A stretch of DNA of 64,000 nt from Nocardioides jiangsuensis (GTDB lineage: Bacteria > Actinomycetota > Actinomycetes > Propionibacteriales > Nocardioidaceae): contig NZ_JAIEZQ010000003.1 of the NCBI RefSeq assembly GCF_019679455.1, forward strand, positions 496,001-560,000, given 5' to 3'. The notes below the pieces were generated by a model, which worked only from the letters and a program-made list of their open reading frames with translations, was not told the origin of the DNA and did no database searches. This document shows positions 7,418 to 17,945 of this stretch, piece after piece. The position numbers were made by a program, and so were the translations under genes. Numbering within the stretch: position 1 is the stretch's first letter; each line of letters starts with the position of its first letter.

Positions 7418-8344
7418 TCAGTCCGGGGCCCAGCAGAAGCCGTAGTGCTGGCCCTGCTTCCACTGCGCGCGGGTCGGCCACTCCCAGCCGTACTCGAACC
7501 GGGTCGCCGACCCCGCGCCCTCGCTCGCCACGTCGCGGCAGTCGTCGTCGCCGGCGCCCCGCACCGAGGCCGTGCCCGGGTAGCTCTCGTCGTCCCCGAG
7601 GTCGATGGTGGCCACCGCGCGCCAGGAGTGGTCACGCGAGCAGATCACCCGCGAGAACCCCGAGGTGCCGGGCGCGGCGGTGCCGCACAGCCCCCAGGTG
7701 TCCAGGGCGCCCTCCTCGTCGAGGACCGACTCGAGGCGGGAGGGGCGGGGCAGGTCGGCGAGCCGGTCGCTGGTGGCGAAGGCGACCAGGTCGCAGCGGA
7801 ACCAGGTGGCGCCGCGGTCGGACTGCTCCAGGGTGGGGCTGTACCAGACCACCTCGAAGCGGCTCAGCGCCCGCAGCTGCCGGGAGCCTGCGACGTACGA
7901 CGCCAGCTCGCCCGAGCACGTGCCGGCGAGCTGGTCCTGCACGACCCAGGAGTCCACGGCCACCGAGTGCCCGTCGACGACCGTGTCGAGCTCGCCGACG
8001 TGGATGGTCTGGGCGTTGTGCGCGTCGGTGCAGGGGACCGGGTCCCGCGAGCTGGTCGGCTCGGTCAGCTCCCGCAGCCGCAGCCGGTAGCAGGCGTCCT
8101 CCGGCGGGGCGGGCGGGACCTCGACGGTGGGCTCGGCGGAGGTCGTGGACTCCGACGGCCCGGCCGGCCGTGAGGTGCCCGCGGACGTCGGGGCGTCCGT
8201 CGTGCCGGTGCCGTCCGGGGAGCCGGCGGAGGCGCTCGCGCTCGTGGCCGGCGAGGCCGGGGTCGCGGTCGGCTCGCCGGTGTCACAGCCGGCGAGCAGC
8301 AGCAGCGAGGCCACCGCGGTGGCCGTCGTACGCAGGGGGGTCAA
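7418..8344 (-). CDS. Septum-formation-family lipoprotein (copy 1)
   Basis: 308 residues. Lipoprotein signal with lipobox LLAGC near residue 18, then a Ser/Thr/Pro-rich linker to about 75 and a cysteine-containing extracellular domain. That domain has CYRL, PCTDAHNAQTIHVGEL, TWFRCDLVAF, VICSRDHSWRAVATIDLG and FCWAPD. The blocks match those of the neighbouring upstream gene, so the two are tandem paralogues of the Septum_form type. No ATG is available. TTG 8344 with GGAG 9 nt upstream sits 16 nt after the upstream stop and is the likely start. Role inferred: cell-envelope lipoprotein. Confidence 0.68.
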   Translation of the reverse strand: MTPLRTTATAVASLLLLAGCDTGEPTATPASPATSASASAGSPDGTGTTDAPTSAGTSRPAGPSESTTSAEPTVEVPPAPPEDACYRLRLRELTEPTSSRDPVPCTDAHNAQTIHVGELDTVVDGHSVAVDSWVVQDQLAGTCSGELASYVAGSRQLRALSRFEVVWYSPTLEQSDRGATWFRCDLVAFATSDRLADLPRPSRLESVLDEEGALDTWGLCGTAAPGTSGFSRVICSRDHSWRAVATIDLGDDESYPGTASVRGAGDDDCRDVASEGAGSATRFEYGWEWPTRAQWKQGQHYGFCWAPD

Positions 8345-8360
8345 CGGGGTCCGCTCCGGG

Positions 8361-9161
8361 CTACTGGTCGGTCTTCGCCCAGCAGATCGAGCGGCGGTTG
8401 CCGGCGGTCCACTCGGCCTCGTGGAAGTAGGTGTACCCGTAGTCGTAGTCGACCGGGTAGTTGAGCCAGGCACCCACCGAGTCGGAGCAGTAGTCGCGCG
8501 ACTGCACCTCCACCATCCGGTCCCCGGGGTAGGGGTCCTTCTCCTCGCCCAGCTTGATCGTGGTCACCGCGCGCCAGTCGTGAGGCTCGCTGCAGGGGAT
8601 CTTCGGCGACCCCGCCACGGTGTCGCCGTCGACGCAGGTCATCCACTGGTCGTCGGGCTTGCCGCGGAGCAGGCCCTTCGCGGTCTCGGGCAGGCTCACG
8701 AACGACTCGGACTGCTCACCGCCGCCGACCACGTCGCAGCGGTACCAGCGCGCGCCCTTGTCCCAGGCCTCCTGCGAGGGCCGGAACCAGGCCCAGGTGA
8801 GCATCGACCGCATGACCAGGCTCTCGTCACCGCCGAGGAACGCCTGGAAGCGCTTGTTGCACGTGTCGTAGATGTAGGCGCCGAGGTCGGGGTCGTCGAT
8901 GTCGTCACCGACCGCGAGCCCACCCGGGAAGGTGCCGACGGTGAACGTCTCCGCGGTGTGCTCCTCGGCGCAGTCGACGACCGCGGAGGCGTTGTCCGGC
9001 CGGGTGACGTCCTCCGGCGTCAACACCCGGCAGGCACCGACCTCGGGGACCTCGATCGAGTCGCTGCTCCCGCTGGGCTCCTCGGCGGTGAGCCCCGCCG
9101 AGCACGCGCCGAGCGCGAGGAGCACCAGCGTGGTGGCCGGTGCGGCCAGGCGGGAGAGCAC
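8361..9161 (-). CDS. Septum-formation-family lipoprotein (copy 2)
   Basis: 266 residues. Lipobox LGACS near residue 18 gives a lipid-anchored N-terminus. The mature domain has paired-cysteine blocks ACRVLTPEDV, DCAEEHTAETFTVGTFPG, RWYRCDVVGG, PCSEPHDWRAVTTIKLGEE and ICWAKTD, aligned in order with the gene just downstream. Septum_form-type domains occur in actinobacterial secreted proteins, but the biochemical role is not established. The downstream paralogue follows at 16 nt, consistent with one operon. Confidence 0.7.
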   Translation of the reverse strand: MLSRLAAPATTLVLLALGACSAGLTAEEPSGSSDSIEVPEVGACRVLTPEDVTRPDNASAVVDCAEEHTAETFTVGTFPGGLAVGDDIDDPDLGAYIYDTCNKRFQAFLGGDESLVMRSMLTWAWFRPSQEAWDKGARWYRCDVVGGGEQSESFVSLPETAKGLLRGKPDDQWMTCVDGDTVAGSPKIPCSEPHDWRAVTTIKLGEEKDPYPGDRMVEVQSRDYCSDSVGAWLNYPVDYDYGYTYFHEAEWTAGNRRSICWAKTDQ

Positions 9162-9171
9162 AGCGGAACCT

Positions 9172-9672
9172 CTAGGCGTCGGGGGCGATCAGTGCAGCGA
9201 TGGTACCCCCGAGCTCGTACGCCGAACCCCGGTGCTCGTCGCCGACGTCACCCACCACCTCGAGCACCTCGGCGGCCTGTCGCCAGGACAGTGCCTGCAC
9301 GATCGACAGCACCGAGCGGACGGCGCCGGCGGTGTCGTAGCGGCCGTGCACGTAGAGCCCGAACGGCCGTCCGGACGTGCGACCTGCGGACTCGTCGGCC
9401 GAGCCCGTGCTCGACAGCGCCCCGCCGACCCTGAGGAACGTGGTGTCGAAGAAGTGCTTGAGCGCGCCGCCCATGTAGCCGAAGTTGGCGGGCGTGCCGA
9501 GCACGTACCCGTCGGCGGCGAGCACGTCCTCCGCGGTCGCCTCGAGCGCCGGTCGTACGACGACGTCGACGCCCTCGATCGCGTCGTCCCGGGCACCTGC
9601 GAGCACCGCCTCGGTCAGCGCCTCCACGGACGGCGTGGGGGAGTGGTGCACGACGAGCAGGGTGGCGGTCAT
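9172..9672 (-). CDS. Flavodoxin/NADPH-dependent FMN reductase-like protein
   Basis: 166 residues with a flavodoxin fold: N-terminal strand and phosphate loop LLVVHHSPTPSVEALTE, middle FMN-contact loop LGTPANFGYMGGALKHFFD near residue 60, and FGLYVHGRYDTAGA near 105. The start overlaps the stop of the GNAT gene by 4 bp, so the two are coupled. Probably cytoplasmic, FMN-binding redox activity; substrate unknown. Confidence 0.75.
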   Translation of the reverse strand: MTATLLVVHHSPTPSVEALTEAVLAGARDDAIEGVDVVVRPALEATAEDVLAADGYVLGTPANFGYMGGALKHFFDTTFLRVGGALSSTGSADESAGRTSGRPFGLYVHGRYDTAGAVRSVLSIVQALSWRQAAEVLEVVGDVGDEHRGSAYELGGTIAALIAPDA

Positions 9673-10676
9673 CGGGTCAGCCTGTGGGTGACGTACCGGG
9701 CGACGACCCGGGCGCCGAGCAGCTCGTTGACCGCGATCATGTGGTGGTTGCCGACCGCGTTCCAGGTGTCGGTCGCGCCGACCTCGGGGCGCTCCTGGCC
9801 GATCCAGCGCAGCATCTCGGTCTTCATCAGCAGCCCGAGGCCGTGCCCGCGGTGGGAGCGGACCACCGAGGTGTCCTCCTGGAAGCCGGTCGCAGGTGCG
9901 AACTCGTCGACGCACAGCACCGAGTGCCCGGCCCACTCGCCGGTCTCGCGGTGCCGCGCGATGACCCGGTAGACCGTCTGCCGGCGGGCCGCCATCGCCG
10001 TGTCATAGGCGGCGACCCGGTCCGCGGTCCAGTGGTCGTCCTCCTTGTCGGCGTCCTCGCTGGGGGCGTCGTTGATGATCGCGAACAGCGCCACCATGTC
10101 CTCGAGCTGCTCGACGGGCGTGGGGCCGACCATCCGGACCAGCTCGTAGTCGCCGGCCTTCGCGGCCGCCTGCGCGTGCAACCGGTCCCACAGCCCGGGC
10201 TGCGTGTCGTGCAGGGAGATCCGCCGGATGACGTTGGTGCCGACCGGCTCGTAGCGGAGCGCCGCGAGCGCGGGGATCCCGTCGGTGCCCTCGAACGCCC
10301 CCGTGTAGACCTTCGTGCGGCCCGCCTCGGCGGCCACCTCGAGCAGCGCGTCGTGCAGGGCGCGGCCACCGCCGCGGCGCCGTACGTCGGGGTGCACCAC
10401 GCCGCGGTAGTAGAAGCTGTCGGTGTTGTCGCGCCACGGCAGGTCGGCGTGCACCCGCCCGACGACACGGTCGCCGTCGCGCAGCACCCACAGCGCCCCC
10501 GCGGGCGTTCCGTCCCAGCCGTGCCGGGCGGCGTGGAGCAGGGTCGGGCCGGTCACCGGCGGGATCGGCACCCCGCCGGCCGCGTCCGAGGCCCGGACCA
10601 CCTCCGCCATGGCGTCGGCGGTGTCGAGGTCGAGGTCGTGGGGGTCGATGCGTTCGATGTGCACCGGCACATCCAA
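9669..10676 (-). CDS. Tandem-domain GNAT N-acetyltransferase
   Basis: 335 residues with two GNAT folds. The first has the acetyl-CoA pyrophosphate loop VHPDVRRRGGGRALHDALLE near residue 95. The second has a degenerate counterpart, TSVVRSHRGHGLGLLMKTE, near 280. Two-domain GNATs of this size are frequent in actinobacteria and include mycothiol-synthase-like enzymes, but nothing here ties it to mycothiol. Coupled to the flavodoxin-like gene. Acceptor substrate unknown. Confidence 0.8.
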   Translation of the reverse strand: MDVPVHIERIDPHDLDLDTADAMAEVVRASDAAGGVPIPPVTGPTLLHAARHGWDGTPAGALWVLRDGDRVVGRVHADLPWRDNTDSFYYRGVVHPDVRRRGGGRALHDALLEVAAEAGRTKVYTGAFEGTDGIPALAALRYEPVGTNVIRRISLHDTQPGLWDRLHAQAAAKAGDYELVRMVGPTPVEQLEDMVALFAIINDAPSEDADKEDDHWTADRVAAYDTAMAARRQTVYRVIARHRETGEWAGHSVLCVDEFAPATGFQEDTSVVRSHRGHGLGLLMKTEMLRWIGQERPEVGATDTWNAVGNHHMIAVNELLGARVVARYVTHRLTR

Positions 10677-10825
10677 ACAGAGGGGCCCCGCCGCCGCGCG
10701 GGGATATCAGGCCGGGGAGGAGGTGCGGGTCCTGCCGCCCGTCTCAGATCCGGCCGCTCGGCGTGCGGCCTCGGGTGGTGCGGGCTAGGCTGGTCGCCAT
10801 CATGACGCAGCAGCTTCTCCTCCTT

Positions 10826-12640
<1,815 letters not shown>

Positions 12641-12660
12641 CCGTTGCGGACCCAGGGCGC

Positions 12661-13440
12661 TCAGGCGTCCGGGGGCTCCGCGACGCACGCCGTGCCGACC
12701 CGGACGAAGCCGACCCGCTCGTAGACCCGGGCGACGGCGTCGTCCTGAGCGGAGAGGAACACCGTCTCCACACCACGGCGGCGGGCGTCCTCGACCAGGG
12801 CGTGGGTGATCGCGGCGCCGACCCCGAGCCGGCGTGCCCGGGGCACCACCGCGATCCCGGCCAGCTCGGTGGTGGTGCCGCGCGGCGAGTGGGAGCCCCC
12901 GCCGACGGGCCCTCGCCCGTCGTACGCGCCGGCGACGGCGAGCAGCCCGCGCTCCATCGTCCGCGGCTGGCTGCCCGGGTCGCGCGGGGTGACCTCGTCG
13001 CTGCCGGCGAAGCCCGCGCCGACGGCGGCGAGCACCGCGCCGAGCGTGGGGGAGTCGGGGGCGAGCAGGTCGACCCGGAGGCCGTCGGGGAGCGCGGGCA
13101 GCTTCGGGTCGGCGTCCTCGGGCAGCACCAGCAGCGGGCACTCGTGGACGTGCAGCCCGGACTCGCGAGCGGCGGACAGCAGTGTGGGGGTGGTCTCGTG
13201 CACCCACTCCAGCGCCTCGGGCACGCCGAGGTCGCGCTGACGCTCCCGCACCGCGTCGACGGCGGCGGCGGTGAACGGCACCTCGCCGCCCAGCCGCGGC
13301 CGTGCGTAGTACGGCCAGCCGGTCGGCTCGGTCTTCACGAACAGCGTGAAGGGGCCGGCCTCCTCGGCGGAGGCGGCCGCCCGGGGCACGGTGTCGTAGT
13401 AGGTCTCCAGCGTCTCCAGAACGGTCACGCGGGTGAGCAT
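12661..13440 (-). CDS. GNAT-family N-acetyltransferase
   Basis: 259 residues. The C-terminal GNAT core has the strand-4/pyrophosphate-loop motif TELAGIAVVPRARRLGVGAA near residue 185 and the typical ending VYERVGFVRVG near 245. The N-terminal half (ALEWVHETTPTLLSAARESG) is a substrate-side extension without recognisable function. ATG 13440, preceded by AGGTGAC, is preferred over an ATG eight codons upstream. Convergent with leuA. Confidence 0.78.
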   Translation of the reverse strand: MLTRVTVLETLETYYDTVPRAAASAEEAGPFTLFVKTEPTGWPYYARPRLGGEVPFTAAAVDAVRERQRDLGVPEALEWVHETTPTLLSAARESGLHVHECPLLVLPEDADPKLPALPDGLRVDLLAPDSPTLGAVLAAVGAGFAGSDEVTPRDPGSQPRTMERGLLAVAGAYDGRGPVGGGSHSPRGTTTELAGIAVVPRARRLGVGAAITHALVEDARRRGVETVFLSAQDDAVARVYERVGFVRVGTACVAEPPDA

Positions 13441-13478
13441 GTCACCTGAGCTCCCGTCGCGCACGGAGGTTTCGCAGG

Positions 13479-16325
13479 TCAGCGGGCCCCGGCCCCGGCG
13501 AGCTCGGCCGGCGCGACCAGCGGGAGCTGCACCAGCACCCGGGTGCCGACCAGGTGCTCGGACTGCACGTAGATCTCGCCGCCGTGGCTGCGCACGATCG
13601 ACTGCACGATGGACAGGCCGAGGCCGGTGCCCTGGATCGCGCGCTCACGGGCGGTGGTGGAGCGGAAGAACCGGGTGAACAACGCCGCCTGCTCCTGTGC
13701 TGGGATGCCGATCCCGGTGTCGCCCACCTCGAGGTGGGCGTGCGTCCCGTGCTGGTCGAGCCGGCAGGTGACCCGTCCTCCGTCGTCGGTGAACTTGACC
13801 GCGTTCCCGACCAGGTTCAGCACCACCCGCTCGAGCTGGCCGCGGTCGCCGAGCACGAGCACGGGCTCGTCCGGGACCTCGAACCTGACGTCGAGCCGGC
13901 GGTCGGCGACCATCGGCCGGAGCGTCTCGTGCGCGCGGGTGAGCACCGTGCGCAGGTCGACGGTCGACTTCTCGAGGACGAACGTGCCGGCCTCGATCCG
14001 CGAGAGCGTGAGCAGGTCCTCGATCAGCACGATCAGGCGCTCGCCGTTGCGGCGGACCGCGTCGACGAGCCGGTCCTGGTCGGGGGACACCGCGCCGGCG
14101 ACCCCGTCCTGGAGCATCTCGGTGTAGCCGACGATGCTGGTGATCGGGGTGCGCAGCTCGTGGCTGATGGTGGAGACGAAGTCGTTCTTGGCCCGGTCGA
14201 GGTCACGCAGCCGCTCCGCGGCCTGCCGCTCCTTCTCCAGCGTGGCCTCGAGCAGCCGCTGCCCCTCGCGCTGCTCGGTGACGTCGCGGCCGACGGCGAG
14301 GTAGCCGATGTGCTGGCCGAGCGCGTCGCGGACGGCGGTGAGCGTGACCGCGACCAGCGAGGTGCTCCCGTCCTTGTGGACGTAGGTCCAGTCGCGGGTC
14401 TCGGCGCCCCCGTCGACGTTCGCCACGAGTGCGGCGAAGCCCGGGGCGGTGCCGAGCTCCTCGGCGCGCGCCGCGAGCTCGTCGGGGTCGTGTACGTCGT
14501 CCAGCCGGGCGTGCCCGACCAGCTCCTGGGCGGAGTAGCCGAGCAGCGCCTCGGCGCCGGAGTTGAACACGGTGATCGTGCCCCGGACGTTGGTGCCGAT
14601 GAACGACGTCGCGGACGCGGCCTGGAGCAGGTGGTCGAGCAGGCGGCGGGTGGTGCGCTCCTCGGTGACGTCGATCCCGGTCATCACCACGTGGCTGTGC
14701 CCGCCGTCCTCGTCGTGGAGGAAGGCGTTGGACCACACCACCCGGCGGCGCCGGCCGGAGGCGGTCAGCAGGTCGCCCTCGAAACCGGCGGGCGCCCCTC
14801 CGGACGCGGGGTGGGCGAGCATGCGGCTCACGGTCGCCCGGTCCTCCGCGGGGACGAGCCTCTCCCACAGCTTCGAGCCGGCCACCCGCTCCTCGTCGTA
14901 CCCGCTGGCCCGCTGCGCGGCCGGGTTCATCCCGACCACGGTGCCGTCGACGTGCACGACCACGATCAGGCAGCCGGTGGTGTCGAGCACCGCCGAGGTG
15001 AAGTCCTTCTCGGTCCGCAGCCGCTGTGACGCCTCGTGCGCGGAGGTGACGTCGATCAGCTGGGCGGTGAACATCGGCTCGTCGCTGTCGGTGGACAGCA
15101 GCGACATCGCCACGCCGACGCGGTGGCCCGGGTTCGACGCCAGCCAGGTCTCCTCGCGCCAGCCGGCGAGCGTGCCGGCCAGCAGCGCGTCGGCGACCTC
15201 GTCGACCGGGGTCTCGGTCGCCAGCATCGGTGTCCAGGCGCGGCCCTCGAGGTCCTCGGCGGGGGCGCCCAGGATCTCGGCGGCGGTCTGGTTGAGCTGG
15301 GCGATCCGCAGCCCGTCCCCGTCCCGGCGCAGCAGCAGCATGCCGACGAAGGACTCGTCGAAGCTCTTGCGGAACAGCTGCTCGCTGGCCTGCAGCCGGG
15401 CCGTGGCCGTCCGCTTCTGCTCGACGACCACGGCGAGCGTCAGGGCGATCACCGCCGTGGCGATCAGGAAGGTCTGCACGAGCGAGACGGTGGTGCCGAG
15501 GTCGGTGACGCCGGTCGCGGCGCTCACCGCGAACGGTCCCCAGCCACGCACGGTGAGCGCGGAGGTGAGCACCCCGACGAGCACCAGCTCGACGGAGACG
15601 GCGCGCAGACCGAGCCGCAGCGCGCCCCAGATCAGCAGCGGCAGGACCAGGAAGGTGAGCCCGAGGTCCTGGCCGGGCGAGAAGACGAGGGCGGTGGCCG
15701 TGAGCAGGAGGCTCAGCTGGGCCGCGGCCTCCGCACGGCGCGCGCGGAGCGGGGAGGCGCCCACCCGCAGGGCGAGTGGCGCGATCACCAGGATCGCCGC
15801 GCCGTGCGAGGCCGTCACGGTGCGCGCGGCGGCGAGGGCGTCCCCGCCGAGGAGCAGGCCGACGGTGGCGCCGACACCGGCCCCGATCACGAGCGCGCCG
15901 AGGACGGTGGCGACCAGGAGCCGGCGCAGGTCGTCCATGGTCCTCAGGGACGGGCGGCCGCCGGTGCCGCGGGTCAGCCACCACGCCACGACGTACGCCT
16001 CGGCGGCATTGGCGAGCCCGAAGCCGGCCGCCACGGGCACCGGCCGCCCGGCCGCGGAGTTGGCCAGCGCGCTGACCAGCGCCACGGCGAGGACCAGGTA
16101 GGGACGCCAGGCGCGCGGCGCGAGGAGCAGCAGGACGGCCGACAGGCCCGCCGCGGGCCACCACACCGCCACCCGGGTGTCGGCCGGCGCGAGGAGCACC
16201 GAGGTCACGCCCAGCAGGAACACGGCGGAGAGCAGCACGGCCACGAGCAGCAGCGGGTGCCTCGTGACGAAGGCAGGCCGGGGCCCGGTCCTTCCCGGGG
16301 GACCGGCGGGGAGGCGAGGGCTCAT
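13479..16325 (-). CDS. Membrane-bound hybrid-free sensor histidine kinase (MASE1-PAS-PAS-PAS-HisKA-HATPase)
   Basis: 948 residues. About residues 20-310 form a MASE1-like block of about 8 membrane helices. Three PAS/PAC units follow (about 330-445, 460-580, 585-705). The kinase core is FVSTISHELRTP with phospho-acceptor His near 720, N-box VVLNLVGNAVKFTDDGG near 840, and G-boxes VGDTGIGIP and GTGLGLS. No response-regulator gene lies beside it, so it is an orphan kinase whose partner is elsewhere. ATG 16325 is the only in-frame ATG at a sensible position, although its RBS is weak. The antisense of the upstream hydrolase extends the open frame misleadingly. Confidence 0.86.
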   Translation of the reverse strand: MSPRLPAGPPGRTGPRPAFVTRHPLLLVAVLLSAVFLLGVTSVLLAPADTRVAVWWPAAGLSAVLLLLAPRAWRPYLVLAVALVSALANSAAGRPVPVAAGFGLANAAEAYVVAWWLTRGTGGRPSLRTMDDLRRLLVATVLGALVIGAGVGATVGLLLGGDALAAARTVTASHGAAILVIAPLALRVGASPLRARRAEAAAQLSLLLTATALVFSPGQDLGLTFLVLPLLIWGALRLGLRAVSVELVLVGVLTSALTVRGWGPFAVSAATGVTDLGTTVSLVQTFLIATAVIALTLAVVVEQKRTATARLQASEQLFRKSFDESFVGMLLLRRDGDGLRIAQLNQTAAEILGAPAEDLEGRAWTPMLATETPVDEVADALLAGTLAGWREETWLASNPGHRVGVAMSLLSTDSDEPMFTAQLIDVTSAHEASQRLRTEKDFTSAVLDTTGCLIVVVHVDGTVVGMNPAAQRASGYDEERVAGSKLWERLVPAEDRATVSRMLAHPASGGAPAGFEGDLLTASGRRRRVVWSNAFLHDEDGGHSHVVMTGIDVTEERTTRRLLDHLLQAASATSFIGTNVRGTITVFNSGAEALLGYSAQELVGHARLDDVHDPDELAARAEELGTAPGFAALVANVDGGAETRDWTYVHKDGSTSLVAVTLTAVRDALGQHIGYLAVGRDVTEQREGQRLLEATLEKERQAAERLRDLDRAKNDFVSTISHELRTPITSIVGYTEMLQDGVAGAVSPDQDRLVDAVRRNGERLIVLIEDLLTLSRIEAGTFVLEKSTVDLRTVLTRAHETLRPMVADRRLDVRFEVPDEPVLVLGDRGQLERVVLNLVGNAVKFTDDGGRVTCRLDQHGTHAHLEVGDTGIGIPAQEQAALFTRFFRSTTARERAIQGTGLGLSIVQSIVRSHGGEIYVQSEHLVGTRVLVQLPLVAPAELAGAGAR

Positions 16326-16487
16326 CGGCCGTCGCCCGCACGCCTGAGGTGGGTCCCGAGAAGGCTCATGGAGCAATCCTGATGCATCCGCACCGGCGCG
16401 CGGGGCGTTTCCCGTGCTCTCGGGAGGGGCGCGGGTGTGGCCTCCACTACGCTCGGGAACCTGTTCACCTACCGACGGGATGTGCGG

Positions 16488-17351
16488 ATGGCGACCTTGG
16501 TCTCGGAGCGGATCGGCCAGTTCTTCCTCGACGAGGACCGGATCGAGTACACCGAGTACGGAGCCGGTGACCGCTGGGTGGTGCTCGTGCACGGCCAGCT
16601 GATGCCGCGCCGCATGCACCAGCCGCTTGCCCGCACCCTCGCAGGCGAGGGCTTCCACGTGGTCGCCGTGGACCTCCTCGGACACGGCCGCTCCGACCGG
16701 CCCACCGACCCGATGCAGTACTCGATGACCGCGTTCGGCGAGCAGGTGGTCGCCCTGCTCGACCACCTCGACGCCCCGCAGGCGGTGGTGGGGGGTACGT
16801 CGCTGGGCGCGAACGTCTCGCTCGAGGTGGCCGCCGCCGCGCCGGACCGGGTCCGGGGCCTGCTGCTCGAGATGCCCGTGCTCGACAACGCCGTGGAGGC
16901 CGGCATCATCGCGTTCGCGCCGCTGATGTTCGCGGCCCGCTTCGTGCCGGCCTCGGTGAGCGCCGTACGGGCGGTGAGCAGGATGGTGCCGCGCGGCCTC
17001 GTGCCGTTCTGGGCCGGCGTGGTGCTCGACACGCTGAACCAGCGTCCGGCGCCCATGGCGGCCACGATCCACGGCATCTTCTTCGGCCGGATCGCGCCCG
17101 CCACCGGGCTGCGCCGCACGATCACCGCGCCGGCGATGGTGGTCGGCCACCCGCGCGACCCGGTGCACCCGTGGGCGGACGCCGCGATGCTCGCCGAGGA
17201 GATGCCGCACGCCCGCTTCGTGCAGGCAGGCGGCATCCTCGAGTGGCGGATGCGCCCGGCCCGCCTCGACAAGGAGGCGATCGCCTTCGTCGAGGAGTGC
17301 TGGCGCCCCGCGGCCCGCCGCAGGCCCCGCAAGACCGCCCGACCGGGCTGA
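16488..17351 (+). CDS. Alpha/beta-fold hydrolase
   Basis: 287 residues. Oxyanion region VVLVHGQLMP near residue 30, DLLGHGRSDRP near 65, and nucleophile elbow VVGGTSLGANVS (G-T-S-L-G) near 102. An acid/His pair is plausible in the C-terminal third (GHPRDPVHPWADA near 225), but no classical final His is obvious (GGILEWRM). The substrate is unknown. Start: ATG 16488, because a TACGCT hexamer at 16447-16452 could be its -10. An in-frame GTG at 16437 with GGGAGGGG upstream is an alternative, giving 304 residues. Divergent from the MASE1 kinase. Confidence 0.75.
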   Translation: MATLVSERIGQFFLDEDRIEYTEYGAGDRWVVLVHGQLMPRRMHQPLARTLAGEGFHVVAVDLLGHGRSDRPTDPMQYSMTAFGEQVVALLDHLDAPQAVVGGTSLGANVSLEVAAAAPDRVRGLLLEMPVLDNAVEAGIIAFAPLMFAARFVPASVSAVRAVSRMVPRGLVPFWAGVVLDTLNQRPAPMAATIHGIFFGRIAPATGLRRTITAPAMVVGHPRDPVHPWADAAMLAEEMPHARFVQAGGILEWRMRPARLDKEAIAFVEECWRPAARRRPRKTARPG

Positions 17352-17373
17352 CCGGAGGGCCTCGCGGGAGCGG

Positions 17374-17898
17374 TCAGCCGGCGGTGACCCCGAGGGCCGC
17401 GCGGGCCCGGGCCATTACCTCGGACAGGGGCGCGGCCACGTCGACCACCACGCCGCGCTCGTCGTCCTCGAGCGGCTCGAGGGTGTCGAACTGCGAGCGG
17501 AGCAGCGAGGGCGGCATGAAGTGCTCGCGCTCCCGCATCCGCCGCTCGAGCACGGCGAAGTCGGCGTGCAGGTGCACGAAGAACGACTCCGTGCCGGGGA
17601 CGCCCTCACGGAGGACGTCGCGGTAGCAGCGGCGTAGCGCGGAGCAGGTCAGCACGGTGGACAACCCCTCGGCGTGCCGGTCCCGGGTGACCTGGGCCAG
17701 CGCGCGCAGCCACGGCATCCGGTCCTCGTCGGTGAGCGGCGTGCCCGACGACATCTTCGCGATGTTCGCCGCCGGGTGGTAGCTGTCGCCCTCCACCAGG
17801 GTGACCCCGAGGTCCGCGGCGAGCAGCGCCCCGACGGTGGACTTGCCGGTCCCGGACACCCCCATCACGACGACGTGCAGCGGCGCGGCGGGCGTCAT
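17374..17898 (-). CDS. gntK: Gluconokinase
   Basis: 174 residues, the standard small P-loop gluconokinase. Walker A VMGVSGTGKST is near residue 11, followed by EGDSYHPAANIAKMSSGTPL near 38, DEDRMPWL near 58 and CSALRRCYRD near 85, all diagnostic of GntK. It phosphorylates D-gluconate to 6-phosphogluconate for the pentose phosphate pathway. Divergent from the GntR regulator with 47 nt between, and close to the gluconate permease. Confidence 0.95.
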   Translation of the reverse strand: MTPAAPLHVVVMGVSGTGKSTVGALLAADLGVTLVEGDSYHPAANIAKMSSGTPLTDEDRMPWLRALAQVTRDRHAEGLSTVLTCSALRRCYRDVLREGVPGTESFFVHLHADFAVLERRMREREHFMPPSLLRSQFDTLEPLEDDERGVVVDVAAPLSEVMARARAALGVTAG

Positions 17899-17932
17899 CG
17901 CCGCACCTCCCCGGTGCGGCTCGTGCGCTCGC

Positions 17933-17938
17933 TAGGCT
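17933..17938 (+). promoter_or_regulatory. Candidate -10 (TAGGCT) for leaderless gntR
   Basis: TAGGCT ends 7 nt before the ATG at 17946, inside the 47-nt gntK/gntR divergent spacer. Confidence 0.4.
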
Positions 17939-17945
17939 GCCTGGC

